DNA of 64,000 nucleotides. Source: Agrostemma githago (Eukaryota > Streptophyta > Magnoliopsida > Caryophyllales > Caryophyllaceae). The stretch lies in the NCBI GenBank assembly GCA_958450325.1, contig OY288243.1, positions 66,386,606 to 66,450,605 on the forward strand, in the 5' to 3' direction. Positions 1-10,389 of the stretch are shown here, one piece after another. The number at the start of each line of letters is the position of its first letter. The stretch's first letter is position 1. The notes under the pieces are model-generated. The model searched no databases. It was not told the DNA's origin and saw only the letters and a list, made by a program, of their open reading frames with translations. Both the position numbers and the translations under genes were made by a program.

Positions 1-38
1 TGTGAATCCCTCTCTGCTACAAACTACCAGCTGAGATT

Positions 39-245
39 TCAGTGTACCATCCCTAAACCTCTTCGTCGACCACCTATGGACATCGAAACCATAAGCGGGC
101 CATATGATTCATAGAAAGCAACAACCTTATCAACGTCGGAAAATTTCTGTCCCACAAACGGTGTCTTATCCTTTCCAACTTCCCTGCAATACAGAAAAAG
201 ACGCACATCCTCTGCAAAGTCTTCAACCTGCAAAGCATCTACCAC
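39..245 (-). CDS. FAR1/FHY3-like N-terminal exon, partial
   Basis: The minus-strand frame contains TPFVGQKFSDVDKVVAFYES, which resembles the start of the FAR1 DNA-binding domain of FHY3/FAR1 transcription factors (a conserved P-x-VG-x-x-F motif, then an acidic stretch and FY-x-x-Y). This family descends from Mutator-type transposases. A good splice acceptor (pyrimidine tract then TTGCAG) at about 184-190 suggests the true exon starts near 183 and that the upstream residues of the open frame are intron. A candidate first exon lies at 694-785: an ATG, 92 coding bases, then the donor GTAAGTG. The frame meets a TGA at the left end, so the copy is either broken or spliced before that point, and the rest lies outside the window. 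The family call rests on one short motif. Confidence 0.4.
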   Translation of the reverse strand: MVDALQVEDFAEDVRLFLYCREVGKDKTPFVGQKFSDVDKVVAFYESYGPLMVSMSIGGRRRGLGMVH

Positions 246-693
246 TGTATAGCCAAATTCCTCAAGTCACATGCAACTTCAAATCAAATGTTTCGTAACT
301 TCAAATACTACCATTTAATACTTTATCAAACTAACACCTATCAAACTAACACCCCACTAATTGACAGACAAAAATAGTTCTCAAAACGCGTCCTACATTC
401 ATATTGAACTTCTACTGACAGGAAATAAAAAATAAAAAAACTTCCATAATAGAGTACGAACTACAAAATAAGGAATTACCCTATTAGTAAATTCAACTTC
501 GCAACTTCAACAACAATTCACAACTTCAACGACTACGAATACACATTGGATTCAAACATCCGATTTCTCATTTAATCAAATATATGACTGAATCAAACAA
601 ACGAAACTGAAATCGTACTCCGATTAGCGACCTCAATCATAATCAACCGGATTACTACAACAAATTAACAAAAGGGAATTACGACACACTTAC

Positions 694-785
694 CAGGTGG
701 AACAACAACAATCTGCATTCTCTCCATCCCAGATAATAACTTCAATTACAGTATAATCGACCTCTGATTGAACAACTACTGCCAT
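694..785 (-). CDS. Possible first coding exon upstream of the FAR1-like exon
   Basis: On the minus strand an ATG at 783-785 opens a short frame (MAVVVQSEVDYTV...) that ends at a strong donor, CCACCTG followed by GTAAGTG (687-693). Its position and orientation fit a first exon of the FAR1-like gene. No domain is recognisable in about 30 residues, so this is inferred from splice signals and context only. Confidence 0.22.
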
Positions 786-1100
786 GATCCTGCTACCACC
801 TTTAAATACTTTGAACTCCAAGCAAAAATGGAGAAGCAGAAGAACCGTGGTCATGGGATTTCGTCCGTCTTATTGATTTGGTAGAGAAAACCAGACAGCA
901 AACCTAGATTCTATTATAATTGTGTTGGAGAGAGTGTGTGTTATTACGGTTGTCTTGGTTTTGCTGAGTGTGTTAATTGTGTTGAAGGTACTTAGTGCTT
1001 TAATGATGCTTAAATCAATCTCAGCCCTTCATCGTCACCTCATCCAGAGGGTAGTCCTTATCCGAATTAGAATTATGATCGAACAAATTACAATAAGTTG
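786..1100. other. Spacer without recognisable gene
   Basis: AT-rich sequence. The only open frame here is short and ends in a run of tyrosine codons that is simply the TTA microsatellite. No domain, RNA gene or repeat boundary is visible before 1101. Confidence 0.5.
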
Positions 1101-1124
1101 TTATTATTATTATTATTATTATTA
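1101..1124. repeat. TTA trinucleotide microsatellite
   Basis: Eight uninterrupted TTA units directly abut the left end of the Mutator-like element at 1125. The same repeat reappears at 2295-2306, 4395-4408 and 8507-8568, between and beyond successive insertions. Confidence 0.95.
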
Positions 1125-2294
1125 GGGAAAATTGATACTTTATACCTCAAATAATACACTTTTTCAAACTTTGTACCTTCAATAAGTTTTTTTCAAAACT
1201 TATACCTACTTACCCTATTTTTTCGTAAGTTATACCTAACATAAAATTTTGTCAAGAAACTAACGATTAGTCATACTTTAGGTTTAAATTACACCATTTG
1301 TTTTTATCTTTCCAATTATACCCATGTTTAGCCTAATATTCATGATTTCATTCATCATTCCCATTTTCATTCCAATCCCTTAACCAATATTCATCTTCGT
1401 CAAGCAACTTATGCTCAAATGGAATTGTATGAAATAGTACTCTCTTTCTTTAGACCTTAATCTAATGTTCTGCTTACACACACACAAAACTTAATCCAAT
1501 GATTTGCTTTTATACCCAACAAATTTGGGTTTAAACTTTAAAAATGGTGCTGATTTTGCTTGCTTTGTCCAAGCATCCGACTTCACTGGTAAAAGTCACA
1601 TCACACCCATAAAACCCGACACAATTAACTCCAAATCAAGGCAAAATACAATTATACTTCGTTTTGAATCTGGTAATTGTTTGGTGGAAAATCGAGATGG
1701 AGGCCGGAGGGCATGGCCGCGGTGGTTTGGCATGGTGGCATGAGGATGGAGTAGTGCTGGCTAAGTATCGACATTTCTGGGCAGAAAAGGAAGCACGATT
1801 GAAGCCAATGCGTCTGGGTCGTCGCACATGGCGGAGAATAACTGAGGAATATGTTTGACAATCATATGTTTTTCGAAGTTGATGTGTCGTGCTTGAAATT
1901 TGTGGTGGACAAAGCGAATTGAATTTGTGGGTGCAAATGTGCAATGCAGACGAGCGGTTGTGAAGTGGGAACTTGGTGGTCGATGTGGTCACTATAGCCC
2001 AGGTTATGATTTGGGGGTAAATCATGAAATTGGTTTGTTTTAGCGACTGGAATTAATCGAAGGAGTGATTTACTCGTAGTTTTGATAAAATGGTCATTCG
2101 TAGTTCTTCCTGTACACTTAAACAAGGGCAAAATGGTCCGTCCATCTCAATCCGTTATGTTTTTGGACGAAAGTTGGAGTAAGGTATAACTTATGAAAAA
2201 AATAGGGTAACTAGGGATAAGTTTTGAAAAAAATTATTGGAGGTATAAAGTTTGAAAAATAGTATTATTTGAGGTATAAGTTATCAATTTTCTC
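1125..2294. mobile_element. Non-autonomous Mutator-like element with long TIRs
   Basis: The two ends are inverted copies for about 115 bp: GGGAAAATTGATACTTTATA at the left mirrors GTTATCAATTTTCTC at the right, including the repeated phrases TTATACCTCAAATAATAC and TTTTTCAAAACTTAT. Both sides are followed by TTATTATTA, consistent with the 9-bp target duplication of Mutator-like elements, although the flank is a microsatellite and this cannot be proven. The interior of about 0.9 kb encodes no transposase. A more GC-rich patch at 1680-1860 could be a captured gene fragment but matches nothing I recognise. Confidence 0.75.
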
Positions 2295-2509
2295 TTATTA
2301 TTATTAGGGTTATTTAACGAAAATAATACCAACTATAGGGCGTCTTCCCAAAATAATACCAATTTCAATAAATCTGAGAATAATACGTATTACTGAAATA
2401 GTTAAACAAGAGTAGTATAAGTGACTTTATAACCTGCTACATCAGGTCATATAATTAATATTTAACCTGCTACTTATCCTCCATCATCCTCCTTATACCT
2501 GCATAGCGG

Positions 2510-2790
2510 GTGAACCGTGTCGGGTCAGCTTCGGGTCAGGCCACTTTCGGGTTATAATAATCGGATTTATTTCGGCTCGGGTCGGATAATTTCGGGTTCG
2601 GGTCATTCTCGGGTTTGCTATTTTCAACTTTTTTAGAGATATCGACTCATATTCTATAATAATAGTCAGGTCAATTTCGGGTTAGTTTGAGTCAATTCGG
2701 ATTACGGGTCAAAATCAGGTCTTCAATTCGGGTGTCGGGTCGGGTTCGGTTTGGCTTATTCGAGTCGTGTCAGTTTTGGCAGGTCTACTT
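2510..2790. repeat. Degenerate CGGGT-rich stretch, probable hAT-MITE remnant
   Basis: About 280 bp dominated by TCGGGT and TTCGGG motifs, ending in TTTTGGCAGGTCTA. The complement of that end matches the TAGACCTGTCAAA terminus and ACCCG-rich body of the hAT-type element at 35862-36544. No matching left terminus is visible, so this is probably a decayed or truncated relative inside the Mutator-like element. Confidence 0.45.
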
Positions 2791-3024
2791 CTCCTTACTT
2801 CTCTCCTTCATCCTCTCTCTCCATTATCCTTCGTCCTTATTAAGTTTTTTTTTTCTATACGTTTCATTTAGATTAACGTGTTTATTTTGGTGTAGGATTG
2901 TGTTGTTAGTTAGATTTGGTGAGGTTGAAGACTTGAAGGAAGAGAAAGACGGAGGATATTAATGACGTTTAATACCCCGTACACTGAGTAAGTGAAATTG
3001 AGTGAAATAATAGGAAATAAATTA

Positions 3025-4065
3025 GGGATATTTCCCACGGTACCCCCGAACTTTGACAGATTACACGTGGTACCCCTCATTTTAAGTTTGTTCCTGTGCT
3101 AACCTTGTGTTTTCTGTTTAGTGCCCATGGTACCCCTGTTCAATTTTCTGTTATAACGGCGTTAGAAGTTAGGTTAATTAGTGGTTAATTAATTTTGGAT
3201 GAAAAATTAGTTAGAATCATTAACGAACTTCAAATTAAACTGATAATTGAGAGAATGTCCATGGTACCCCTATGTTTTCAATGTTTTAACCATGATGTCC
3301 TTGTGTTTTCGACTTTTTTTCCTATGGTACCCTTGTGATTTCAATTATTTGTCCGTGGTACCCCTAAATGAATTGCAACGGCTAGTTTAATGAACTAGTA
3401 GAACGGAAGATGATAGTCATAAAGTTTGTAAGAGGACTTGTTCAATTGCACTATTAAAACCAACCACATTTATGGCACTTGTAGTATAGTTTAAATGAGT
3501 TTGTTGCAGTATGACCTGATGCTCGTATATTTGTTCTTATATTGCATCTCGAACATGATGTTTTTTTCCTACATTAACTCCTCTTGAAAAATATGAAAAT
3601 GACATTGTGTGAAGTGAATTATGTTATTTATTTGTTATGCTACCCTCAATCCCAGTAATTTTGTATTTATAAGCAAATGAACAATGACTAGTTCATTAAA
3701 CTAGTCGCTGCAATTCATTTAGTGGTACCACAGACAAATAATTGAAATCACAATAGTACCATAGGAAAAAAGTCGAAAACACAGGGGCACCATGGTTAAA
3801 ACATTGAAAATATAGGAGTACTATGGGCATTCCCTCAATTATCAGTTTAATTTGAAGTTCAATTCGTTAATTATTCTAACTAATTTTTCATCCAAAATTA
3901 ATTAACCACTAATTAACCTAACTTCTAACGCCGTTATAACAGAAAACTGAACAGGGGTACCATGGGCACTAAACACAAAACACAGGGTTATCACAGGAAC
4001 AAACTTAAAATGAGGGGTACCATGTGTAATCTGTCAAAGTTCGAGGGTACCGTGGGAAATATCCC
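3025..4065. mobile_element. KpnI-site-rich foldback (Mutator-type) element, copy 1
   Basis: Begins GGGATATTTCCCACGGTACC and ends with the inverted form GGTACCGTGGGAAATATCCC. The inverted repeats run about 375 bp on each side (3025-3400 and 3690-4065), leaving a loop of about 290 bp. An exact 9-bp target duplication, AATAAATTA, flanks it at 3016-3024 and 4066-4074. The arms contain repeated CATGGTACCCCTGT-type units spaced roughly 40-60 bp apart. There is no coding capacity. A related copy lies at 38941-39619. Confidence 0.88.
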
Positions 4066-4510
4066 AATAAATTAAAGGCGAAAAAGGAAGGTGAATGGGT
4101 TCTACCGCTAACTGGTCATCTATACTACTATGGTTTAACTACTCCAAAAATACGTATTATTCTCTAATTTATTAAAATTGAAATTATTTTTGGAAGACGC
4201 TCAATAGTTGGTATTATTGTCGTTAAGTAAAATTAAAGGTGAAAAAGAAAGGTGGAAGAGTTCTACAGGTAACCGGTCACCTATACTACCCTAGTTTAAC
4301 TACTCCAATAATACGTATTATTCTCAGATTTATTAAAATTGATATTATTTTGGGAATACGCCCTATAATTGGTATTATTGTTGTTAAATAACCCTTATTA
4401 TTATTATTTTTTGCAAGAAAGTTAGCTCTTTATTCATCCATAAAGGGGAGGAAATAAAAGATAGAACTTACAAAAAAAAGGTCCAATGAAACCTACTAAC
4501 AAAAAAAAGC

Positions 4511-5404
4511 CTATAGGCACTCGATCATATCCTCTACATCAATGTTAGAGTTATACAAAAGTTGAATACAAACAATGTATTTGATCTGGTAAACCACTTG
4601 AGTTACTGTTCTTTGCCCTGATTGGAAAATACGTCTGTTTCTTTCCTGCCAAATCATATAAATACTAGTGATAAGACTGCAGACATGCCATTTTGCCTTC
4701 CAATGTCTAGTGTTCTTCTTGTGGACAATCCTCTTTAGTTCATATCGGAGAGATCTCGGTTTCTGCGTTATTCCTAGCCAGCTGAAGATATCCTTCATGA
4801 CCTGTTGCGAGAAAGGGCATTGAAAGAAGAGGTGCGAGGAGTGTTCTTCATTTGAAAAGAACAACACACATCTATTAGCATGAGAGAACCTTTTTTTCTG
4901 GAGCCAGTCGACAGTCAAAAGAGCATTCTGGGCAGCAAGAGTAGCGATAGAACTAGCACGAGGTGCACAGGCCGGGTGCCAGATAGAACCAAGATACTTC
5001 CTCCGAGTGAAGTGAGTGCGGAAGAAGTCATATGCAATGTGAGTGCTGAACTTGTCATCTCTGCTCCACAAAGGAATACTACCTTGGTTATTGGAGATAA
5101 TACAGTCTCCGGTATTCAGAATGCTATACCAACACTGAGCATCGTGGACGGTGTGTTTTACGGTCCATATATGTTTCTTATCAAGCTGGTAAGCATGAAG
5201 CCAGTTGCATAGGATCGAATTGTAGTTATTCTGAATTCTCCAGATAAGCTTAGCAATAAGGCACTTATTCCAAGCAAGAATCTCTTTAATGTTAAACCCT
5301 CCTTCATTTTTTGGGGCACAATAGCTTTTCCAACTTTTTAAAGTAATTTTCCTATGACCCTCCTCAACATTCCATAGAAAGTCTTTGCAAATTTTGTTAA
5401 TCAT
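4511..5404 (-). pseudogene. LINE ORF2, C-terminal part with zf-RVT region
   Basis: A 297-residue frame continuing the ORF2 polyprotein after the RT domain. It contains the plant zf-RVT type segment (WLQKKRFSHANRCVLF, then HSSHLFFQCPFS), which is found downstream of RT in plant L1 elements. It follows the RT piece in the same frame: one stop codon (probably CAG to TAG, 5480-5482) separates them. It ends close to the 3' end of the element. Confidence 0.85.
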
Positions 5405-5479
5405 TTTTGTGACTCCTTTCGGGAGGAGAAAGACCGAACACCAGTAGTTGTCAATGCCAAAAATGATAGAGTTAATAAG

Positions 5480-6450
5480 CTAGGCTCGCCCCGCATAAGA
5501 CAGGAACTTACTTGTCCAATGGTGGATACAGTGCTTTAGTTTGTCAAACAGGTCCTGGTACATGTCCGTTTTGAGTCGAGAAGGGTAGAGTGGAAGACCT
5601 AGGTACCGAATAGGGAACGTACCCTCCTTAAAGCCTGTAGAGTTAAGGATCTCATCCTTAACATCATTATTGACACCTCCAAAAAAAAAATTTGTCTTTC
5701 CTTGATTAGCATGGAGACCAGAGATTGAAGCAAACTGGCTGAGACATTGGACAGCAGCATTGACCGAAGGGGAGTCACCTCTCACAAAAATCATAAGGTC
5801 ATCGGCAAAAATAAGGTGATTGAGTTTGAGTTTAACACAGGGTGATAGGAAAATTGTGCCTTGAGATGCATAAGTCTGAGGGATCGTGAAAGACCTTCCA
5901 TCGCAATTACAAAAATGTAGGGTGAGATGGGATCGCCTTGTCGTATCCCACGTTTTCCTTTGAAAAAGCCGCAGCAATTTACATTGATTTTTAGAGAGTA
6001 CCACGGGGAGGCGATACAAGTCATAATCCACTCTATAAACACAGGAGGAAAGGGCATCGCTATGAGACTTTGCTCAATATAGGACCATTTAAGGGAGTCG
6101 AAGGCTTTACTGATGTCGACTTTAATGAGGCTTCTGGGGGTGAGATAGGCTACGTTATAGCCTTTGATCAGCATTTGCGTTAACATGATATTATCAAAAA
6201 TGTTACGGCCTTTAACAAAAGCTGATTGTTCAGGTCCTATGACTTTGGGGAGGATAAGCTTGAGGCGATTTGCAAGAATTTTGCTGATAATTTTGTAGAT
6301 GGTGGTGCAACACGCAATTGGCCTATAGTCCGTAACAGAGGAAGGGGTCGTCTTCTTTAAAATGAGATTGAGGAGGGTAGAGCTAACCTGTTTGAGCATC
6401 TTTTTCTTCTTGAAAAAATCATTGATGGCCTTGCTGACATCAGTACCCAC
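5480..6450 (-). pseudogene. LINE ORF2, reverse transcriptase domain, frameshifted
   Basis: The RT domain is spread over two overlapping frames, 6450-5791 and 6031-5480. Recognisable RT motifs include YRPIACCTTIYKIISKILAN, QSAFVKGRNI, KVDISKAFDSLKW, GIRQGDPISPYIF and the catalytic LIFADDL at about 5796-5810. A frameshift lies near 5800-5850. The upstream junction with the endonuclease frame is one in-frame TGA at 6457-6459, where plant LINEs normally have a tryptophan codon. Confidence 0.9.
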
Positions 6451-6456
6451 TATGTG

Positions 6457-7869
6457 TCAGGCTTCTCTAAAAAACCCCGAAGAAAACCCATCTATGCCAG
6501 GGCTCTTATTCGGGTTAATGCTAAACAATGCCTGTTTAATTTCCTCTTCAGTAACCTGCTGGGCAAGTTGAATCTGGTCAGAGTTGTCAAGCTTTCCGCC
6601 TTGCTCAAAAAAATCGCATTGTTTATGCAAAATCGTAGTATCAGTACCAATGAGAAAGGTGAAGTGTTGGATAAAAGCATGTTCAATATCTTCAGAATTC
6701 TTGTGAACCGTCCCTTCTTGATCCACAATTTGGCTGATGGCATTGTGGTGTTTTCTGATTGCTATTTTGTTATAGAAATATCTAGTGGAGTTGTCAGATA
6801 GCTGGACATCAGTAACCTTAGCTCTTTGAGCGAGCACACTCATCTCAAACTTCTTGATAAGATTGTACTTTTCCGTGGCGATCTTCTCCTTCTGTTGGAG
6901 CAAGCTATCAGTAGGATTAAGGCAAGCTTCAGTCTGGCAATTCAGAAGGTTATCTCGGCAAGAATTCACACGTTGTTCCAGCTGACTAAAATGGCTTCTG
7001 TGGAGATCTTGTAATTTAGCCTTGACTTTCTTTAATTTCTCGAAAACGCAGAACATAGGGGACCCAACAGGTTGAAAGTCGTCCCAAGCTTTGGAAACAA
7101 TGTTCTCGAAATCAGGGTGCTTGGTCCAGCAATTAAGGAACTGGAAGGGGGGCGTCTTACGATGAGGTTGATGCAGATTAATAATAATGGGAGAATGATA
7201 TGAGGTACAGGGGGGAAGGAACTCCGCGAAGGAAGAAGGGTGGGCAAGAAGCCATTCCTTATTGATGAGAGCTCTATCAAGTCTCGACCAAGTTCTAGTC
7301 TCGTCCCCCTGCTTGTTAGTCCAGCTAAAAGGGCAACCCGTGCTACGGATCTCATCAAGCTCGCAATTACTGATACAAAGATTAAACTCATCCATTTCAT
7401 GTTGGTCAGGAGGGTTTGGCCCGATCCTCTCCGTGGCATCTCTAATGATGTTGAAGTCTCCGAGAGCAATCCAAGGCAATGCTGCATTAGAAGCAACAGA
7501 ATGGAGGTGCCTCCACAGATCAATTCTATCAGCAGCCCTATTATACCCATAGATGATAGAGCAAAGAACAGTCATACCGGACAGGAAGCGAAGTTTACAG
7601 TGGATCAATTGGGCATGTGATTCAAGAACAGTAACATCAAGGGTGTGGGGATTCCATAAAATCCAAATACGCCCATTATAATGGGATTGGTAATTACATC
7701 TAACTTCCCATCTAGAAAAATGACGGGAAATAATGGAAGGAGCCTTAGCCTCCTTAATTCGGGTTTCAATTAGTCCTATAAACTGAATTTTTTTAGATGA
7801 TATCAGTTTTTTTATTTCCTCCCATTTATGGGGCTCATTTGAGCCTCTAACATTCCATGATGCTATCAT
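6457..7869 (-). pseudogene. LINE ORF2, apurinic-type endonuclease and linker
   Basis: A 470-residue frame starting with the exonuclease-endonuclease-phosphatase fold: SWNVRG near residue 4, IGLIETR near 34, ALGDFN near 136, FSWTNKQ and the SRLDRAL motif. The usual SDH near the end of the domain appears as SYHSPI, so the catalytic histidine motif is present in altered form. The linker and the start of RT (NPNKSPGIDGF) follow. This enzyme nicks genomic DNA to prime reverse transcription. Confidence 0.9.
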
Positions 7870-8008
7870 TTGGGGTTGGATCAGGAGGCTTTTTTGCCTC
7901 TAAAACAACAGTTAAAGCAGAATTCTGTTCCTTATGCCCATCATGTTCAGCAAAATTCTTCCGAATTGCAGTGCCTTGTACTAATAGAGCAGGTTCACCA
8001 GTTTCATC

Positions 8009-8506
8009 CTACTCTAAGTCCTCAAATCTATTCGAAGTGGGGAGGTCAAGAGCTGCTTCAGTTTTTGTTTGTTGAACATCCTCCAGCAAAGCAACTTCCA
8101 AGTCAGCTTCAGTGTGAGATAACACTTCAGGGACTGTAATTGCAGACCGAGGAGGGACCTTTTTCTTGAATACCAGGTTTGGTTTCTGATTCTTTCTGCA
8201 TATTTCCAAAGTATGCCCAATTTTCTGACATTCCGAACAATAATGGGGAAGCCATTCATAGGTAACGTATTGGGTGTGTTGTTTTCCATAAGGGGTGTTA
8301 ACGATCACGTGTTCAGGCAAGTCTTTTGCAAGATCAACCTCAACCATGATCCTGGCAAAACTTAATCTATCTTTGGAGGTGGTGACAGTGTCAGCGAAGA
8401 GGGGTTTACCGATTTTGCTGGCAATCTTACTTAGTGCTGAAGAGGACCATAAGTAAGGCTCCAAATCAGGGAGAAGGATCCAAGTGGGAATAGTAGAGAT
8501 TTGCTC

Positions 8507-8507
<1 letters not shown>
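8009..8507 (-). pseudogene. LINE ORF1 (gag-like, zinc knuckle), 5'-truncated
   Basis: The open frame runs without a break from the truncation point at 8507. It encodes a DUF4283-like segment (TIPTWILLPDLEPYLW, LSKIASKIGKP) followed by a CCHC-type knuckle, C-SEC-QKIGH-x4-C. The ATG-less start and the microsatellite junction show that the N-terminal half of ORF1 is missing. ORF1 proteins of this type bind element RNA. Confidence 0.85.
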
Positions 8508-8555
<48 letters not shown>

Positions 8556-8568
8556 GTTATTATTATTG
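8507..8568. repeat. ATT/TTA microsatellite at LINE 5' junction
   Basis: About twenty ATT units with one GTT interruption directly abut the truncated 5' end of the LINE. Together with 4395-4411 this is the split target. Confidence 0.95.
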
Positions 8569-8931
8569 ACTTCTTGCTGCTACTGTTGTTGTTATTTCAA
8601 ACGCGGAATATGTCCGACACGTATTTTCCAGGACCTCGAAACATAACTTCCCAACTTGTTTGACATGTTTACCTACGATTCATTTACGTTTGTTTTTTTA
8701 CACTATTTTTGAGTGAAAAGAATCACCAATATATACCATACAATATAGCATATGAGTATTATTTGTATTGTATTAAGATTTAAGAATATCAAATTTTTAA
8801 AATTTTGTATATTACTTAAATAAAGTTATATACATAAAAAATTGTTCATCATCAAATATGAAAAAAAAAACAAAACTAAAAAATCAAATGAATTGGAGGG
8901 AATACTATGTTGTTAGAATTATTATTATGAC

Positions 8932-8974
<43 letters not shown>

Positions 8975-9634
8975 TTATTTTATTTTTTTATTAATTTTTA
9001 TAATTATGATTAATTATATATATACACACACACTCATTTTTTTTAAAATTATTAGATAATTTATATAAGTAGTTATTAATTTCAATTTCTATCAATTCAA
9101 CTCAGCTTCCATCAGATCAGCTCAGCTCCAATCAGTCCAGCTCAGCTCCTATCAGACCCACTCAGCTCAGCTCAGCCCTATTTCAAGCGAAAAGGCCTAA
9201 CCCTAAATCCTGAATGTAACCTAACCACTGAATGTAACCGTAAACCTTGAATTTAACCCTAAGAACCATTCATTCTAATTAATCAACCATTTCAAAACTC
9301 ATTAACGGTACATATTTATGTACATTATAAGTAATTCTAATATTTTCTGCCCAAAGATTGAAATTATAATACAAGTTCTTTCAAATTATTCATTTATTAA
9401 CATTTACACTGATGTCAAACATTTTTGTACTAATATCATTCTAAAACGTTATTTATTTTTACAACTCTAAAAAACGTGACCTCGTATTGAACTTTACAAA
9501 TACGTTGTCTGTTTACTCGTCTTATAAGAAAATGTAAAAAGTGTTTTTTTTAAAACGTACATGGTCCAAAGATTGTCTCCCTTTCTTAATATGTGAATTA
9601 CCAAATTGAGAAGTTTTCAAGTGTGAGAGACTTA
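8569..9634. other. AT-rich spacer with minor repeats
   Basis: No gene seen. It holds a second ATT microsatellite (about 8932-8974), an isolated GGAGGGAATACTA phrase near 8896-8908 that resembles one end of a Stowaway MITE without a partner, and a short degenerate tandem repeat at about 9100-9180 built on CAGCTCAGCTCC and ATCAGACC. Confidence 0.55.
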
Positions 9635-10389
9635 GGGCTTGTTTGGTTGCTCCTCAACTTCCCGGGAGGTAGAAAATCCCATGAAATGGATTTTGAAGGA
9701 GTTGTTTGGTTACCCCAAAAGTGAAAAAATGGGGTAACTCAAGCTTCCACCATCAGTTGCACTTCCTGAATGATGCGGGAAGTTGCTCACCGACCCCCCC
9801 CCCCTCGGTGAGTTACACTTCCCACATCACGAATTATGTCAATGACTTTTTTACCCTCATGCATTCATCATATTTTCACTCTATTACCCTAATTGCATCG
9901 AAACAAATTGCTACTTTTTTTTTCAGTCTTCCCGAGGATTTTAAATTCACATATGTGCGGGGCTTGTTAATTTCCAATCAACCGAACTACTAATGTTGTT
10001 TTTTCAAACTTTCACTAGAACACGGTTTTTTTTCTGAACAATATTTTTTTACGGAACCGTGAGAATAATGTAACTCAGTTTATTTTTATTAATAATGTTT
10101 GTTCTTTTTTAGGCTGATGATGTAATTTGGTTACGACTGCATATCATGGTCGGTAGCAAAACTAGAACCTTGATTAATTAAGGGCGTAATAGTCTTTATA
10201 AACAAAATCATGGGAATTAGATGAGTGCAACCAAACAATATACGGGAATTCAATTCACGTGAAGTGTGAATTCCAGGATGGCAACCAAACACATATTTGC
10301 AAATTCATGGGATGTTAGCGTTGGAAGTAAATTCCTGGGAAATACAACTTCCTACAGGAAGTTACTTCCCAGATGAACCAAACAAGCCC
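9635..10389. mobile_element. Tourist-like PIF/Harbinger MITE
   Basis: The termini are GGGCTTGTTTGGTT and AACCAAACAAGCCC, perfect inverted repeats at 9635 and 10389. They are flanked by TTA on both sides (9632-9634 and 10390-10392), the 3-bp target duplication typical of PIF/Harbinger elements. Further inverted similarity (ACTTCCCGGGAGG-like and CAGGAAGTTACTTCCC) extends inward. At 755 bp with no transposase it is non-autonomous. Confidence 0.85.

Larger units (their letters stand above)
2307..4394. mobile_element. Non-autonomous Mutator-like element, carrying a nested foldback element
   Basis: The terminal inverted repeat starts GGGTTATTTAACGAAAATAA at 2307 and ends with its mirror GTTGTTAAATAACCC at 4394. 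The similarity covers about 100 bp (AATAATACCAATT, ATAATACGTATTA). TTATTATTA flanks both ends. A second copy of the right-terminal sequence lies just inside (about 4115-4235), so the right end is a tandem duplicate. Without the foldback insertion at 3025-4065 it is about 1.0 kb and has no transposase ORF. Confidence 0.72.
4404..8507 (-). mobile_element. 5'-truncated L1-type LINE
   Basis: Read on the minus strand this is a non-LTR retrotransposon: the end of ORF1 (8507-8009), then endonuclease, reverse transcriptase and a C-terminal zinc-finger region. The 3' end is a short A run beside TAA repeats at 4395-4411. The 5' end stops inside ORF1 at the TTA microsatellite (8507-8568). The reading frame is broken by two nonsense codons and one frameshift, so it is inactive. 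No RNase H domain is present, unlike the LINE at 61-64 kb. Confidence 0.92.

Noticed and set aside
2687..2962. 91-residue plus-strand frame
   Set aside because: Low-complexity CGGGT-derived sequence followed by a pyrimidine run; no recognisable domain.
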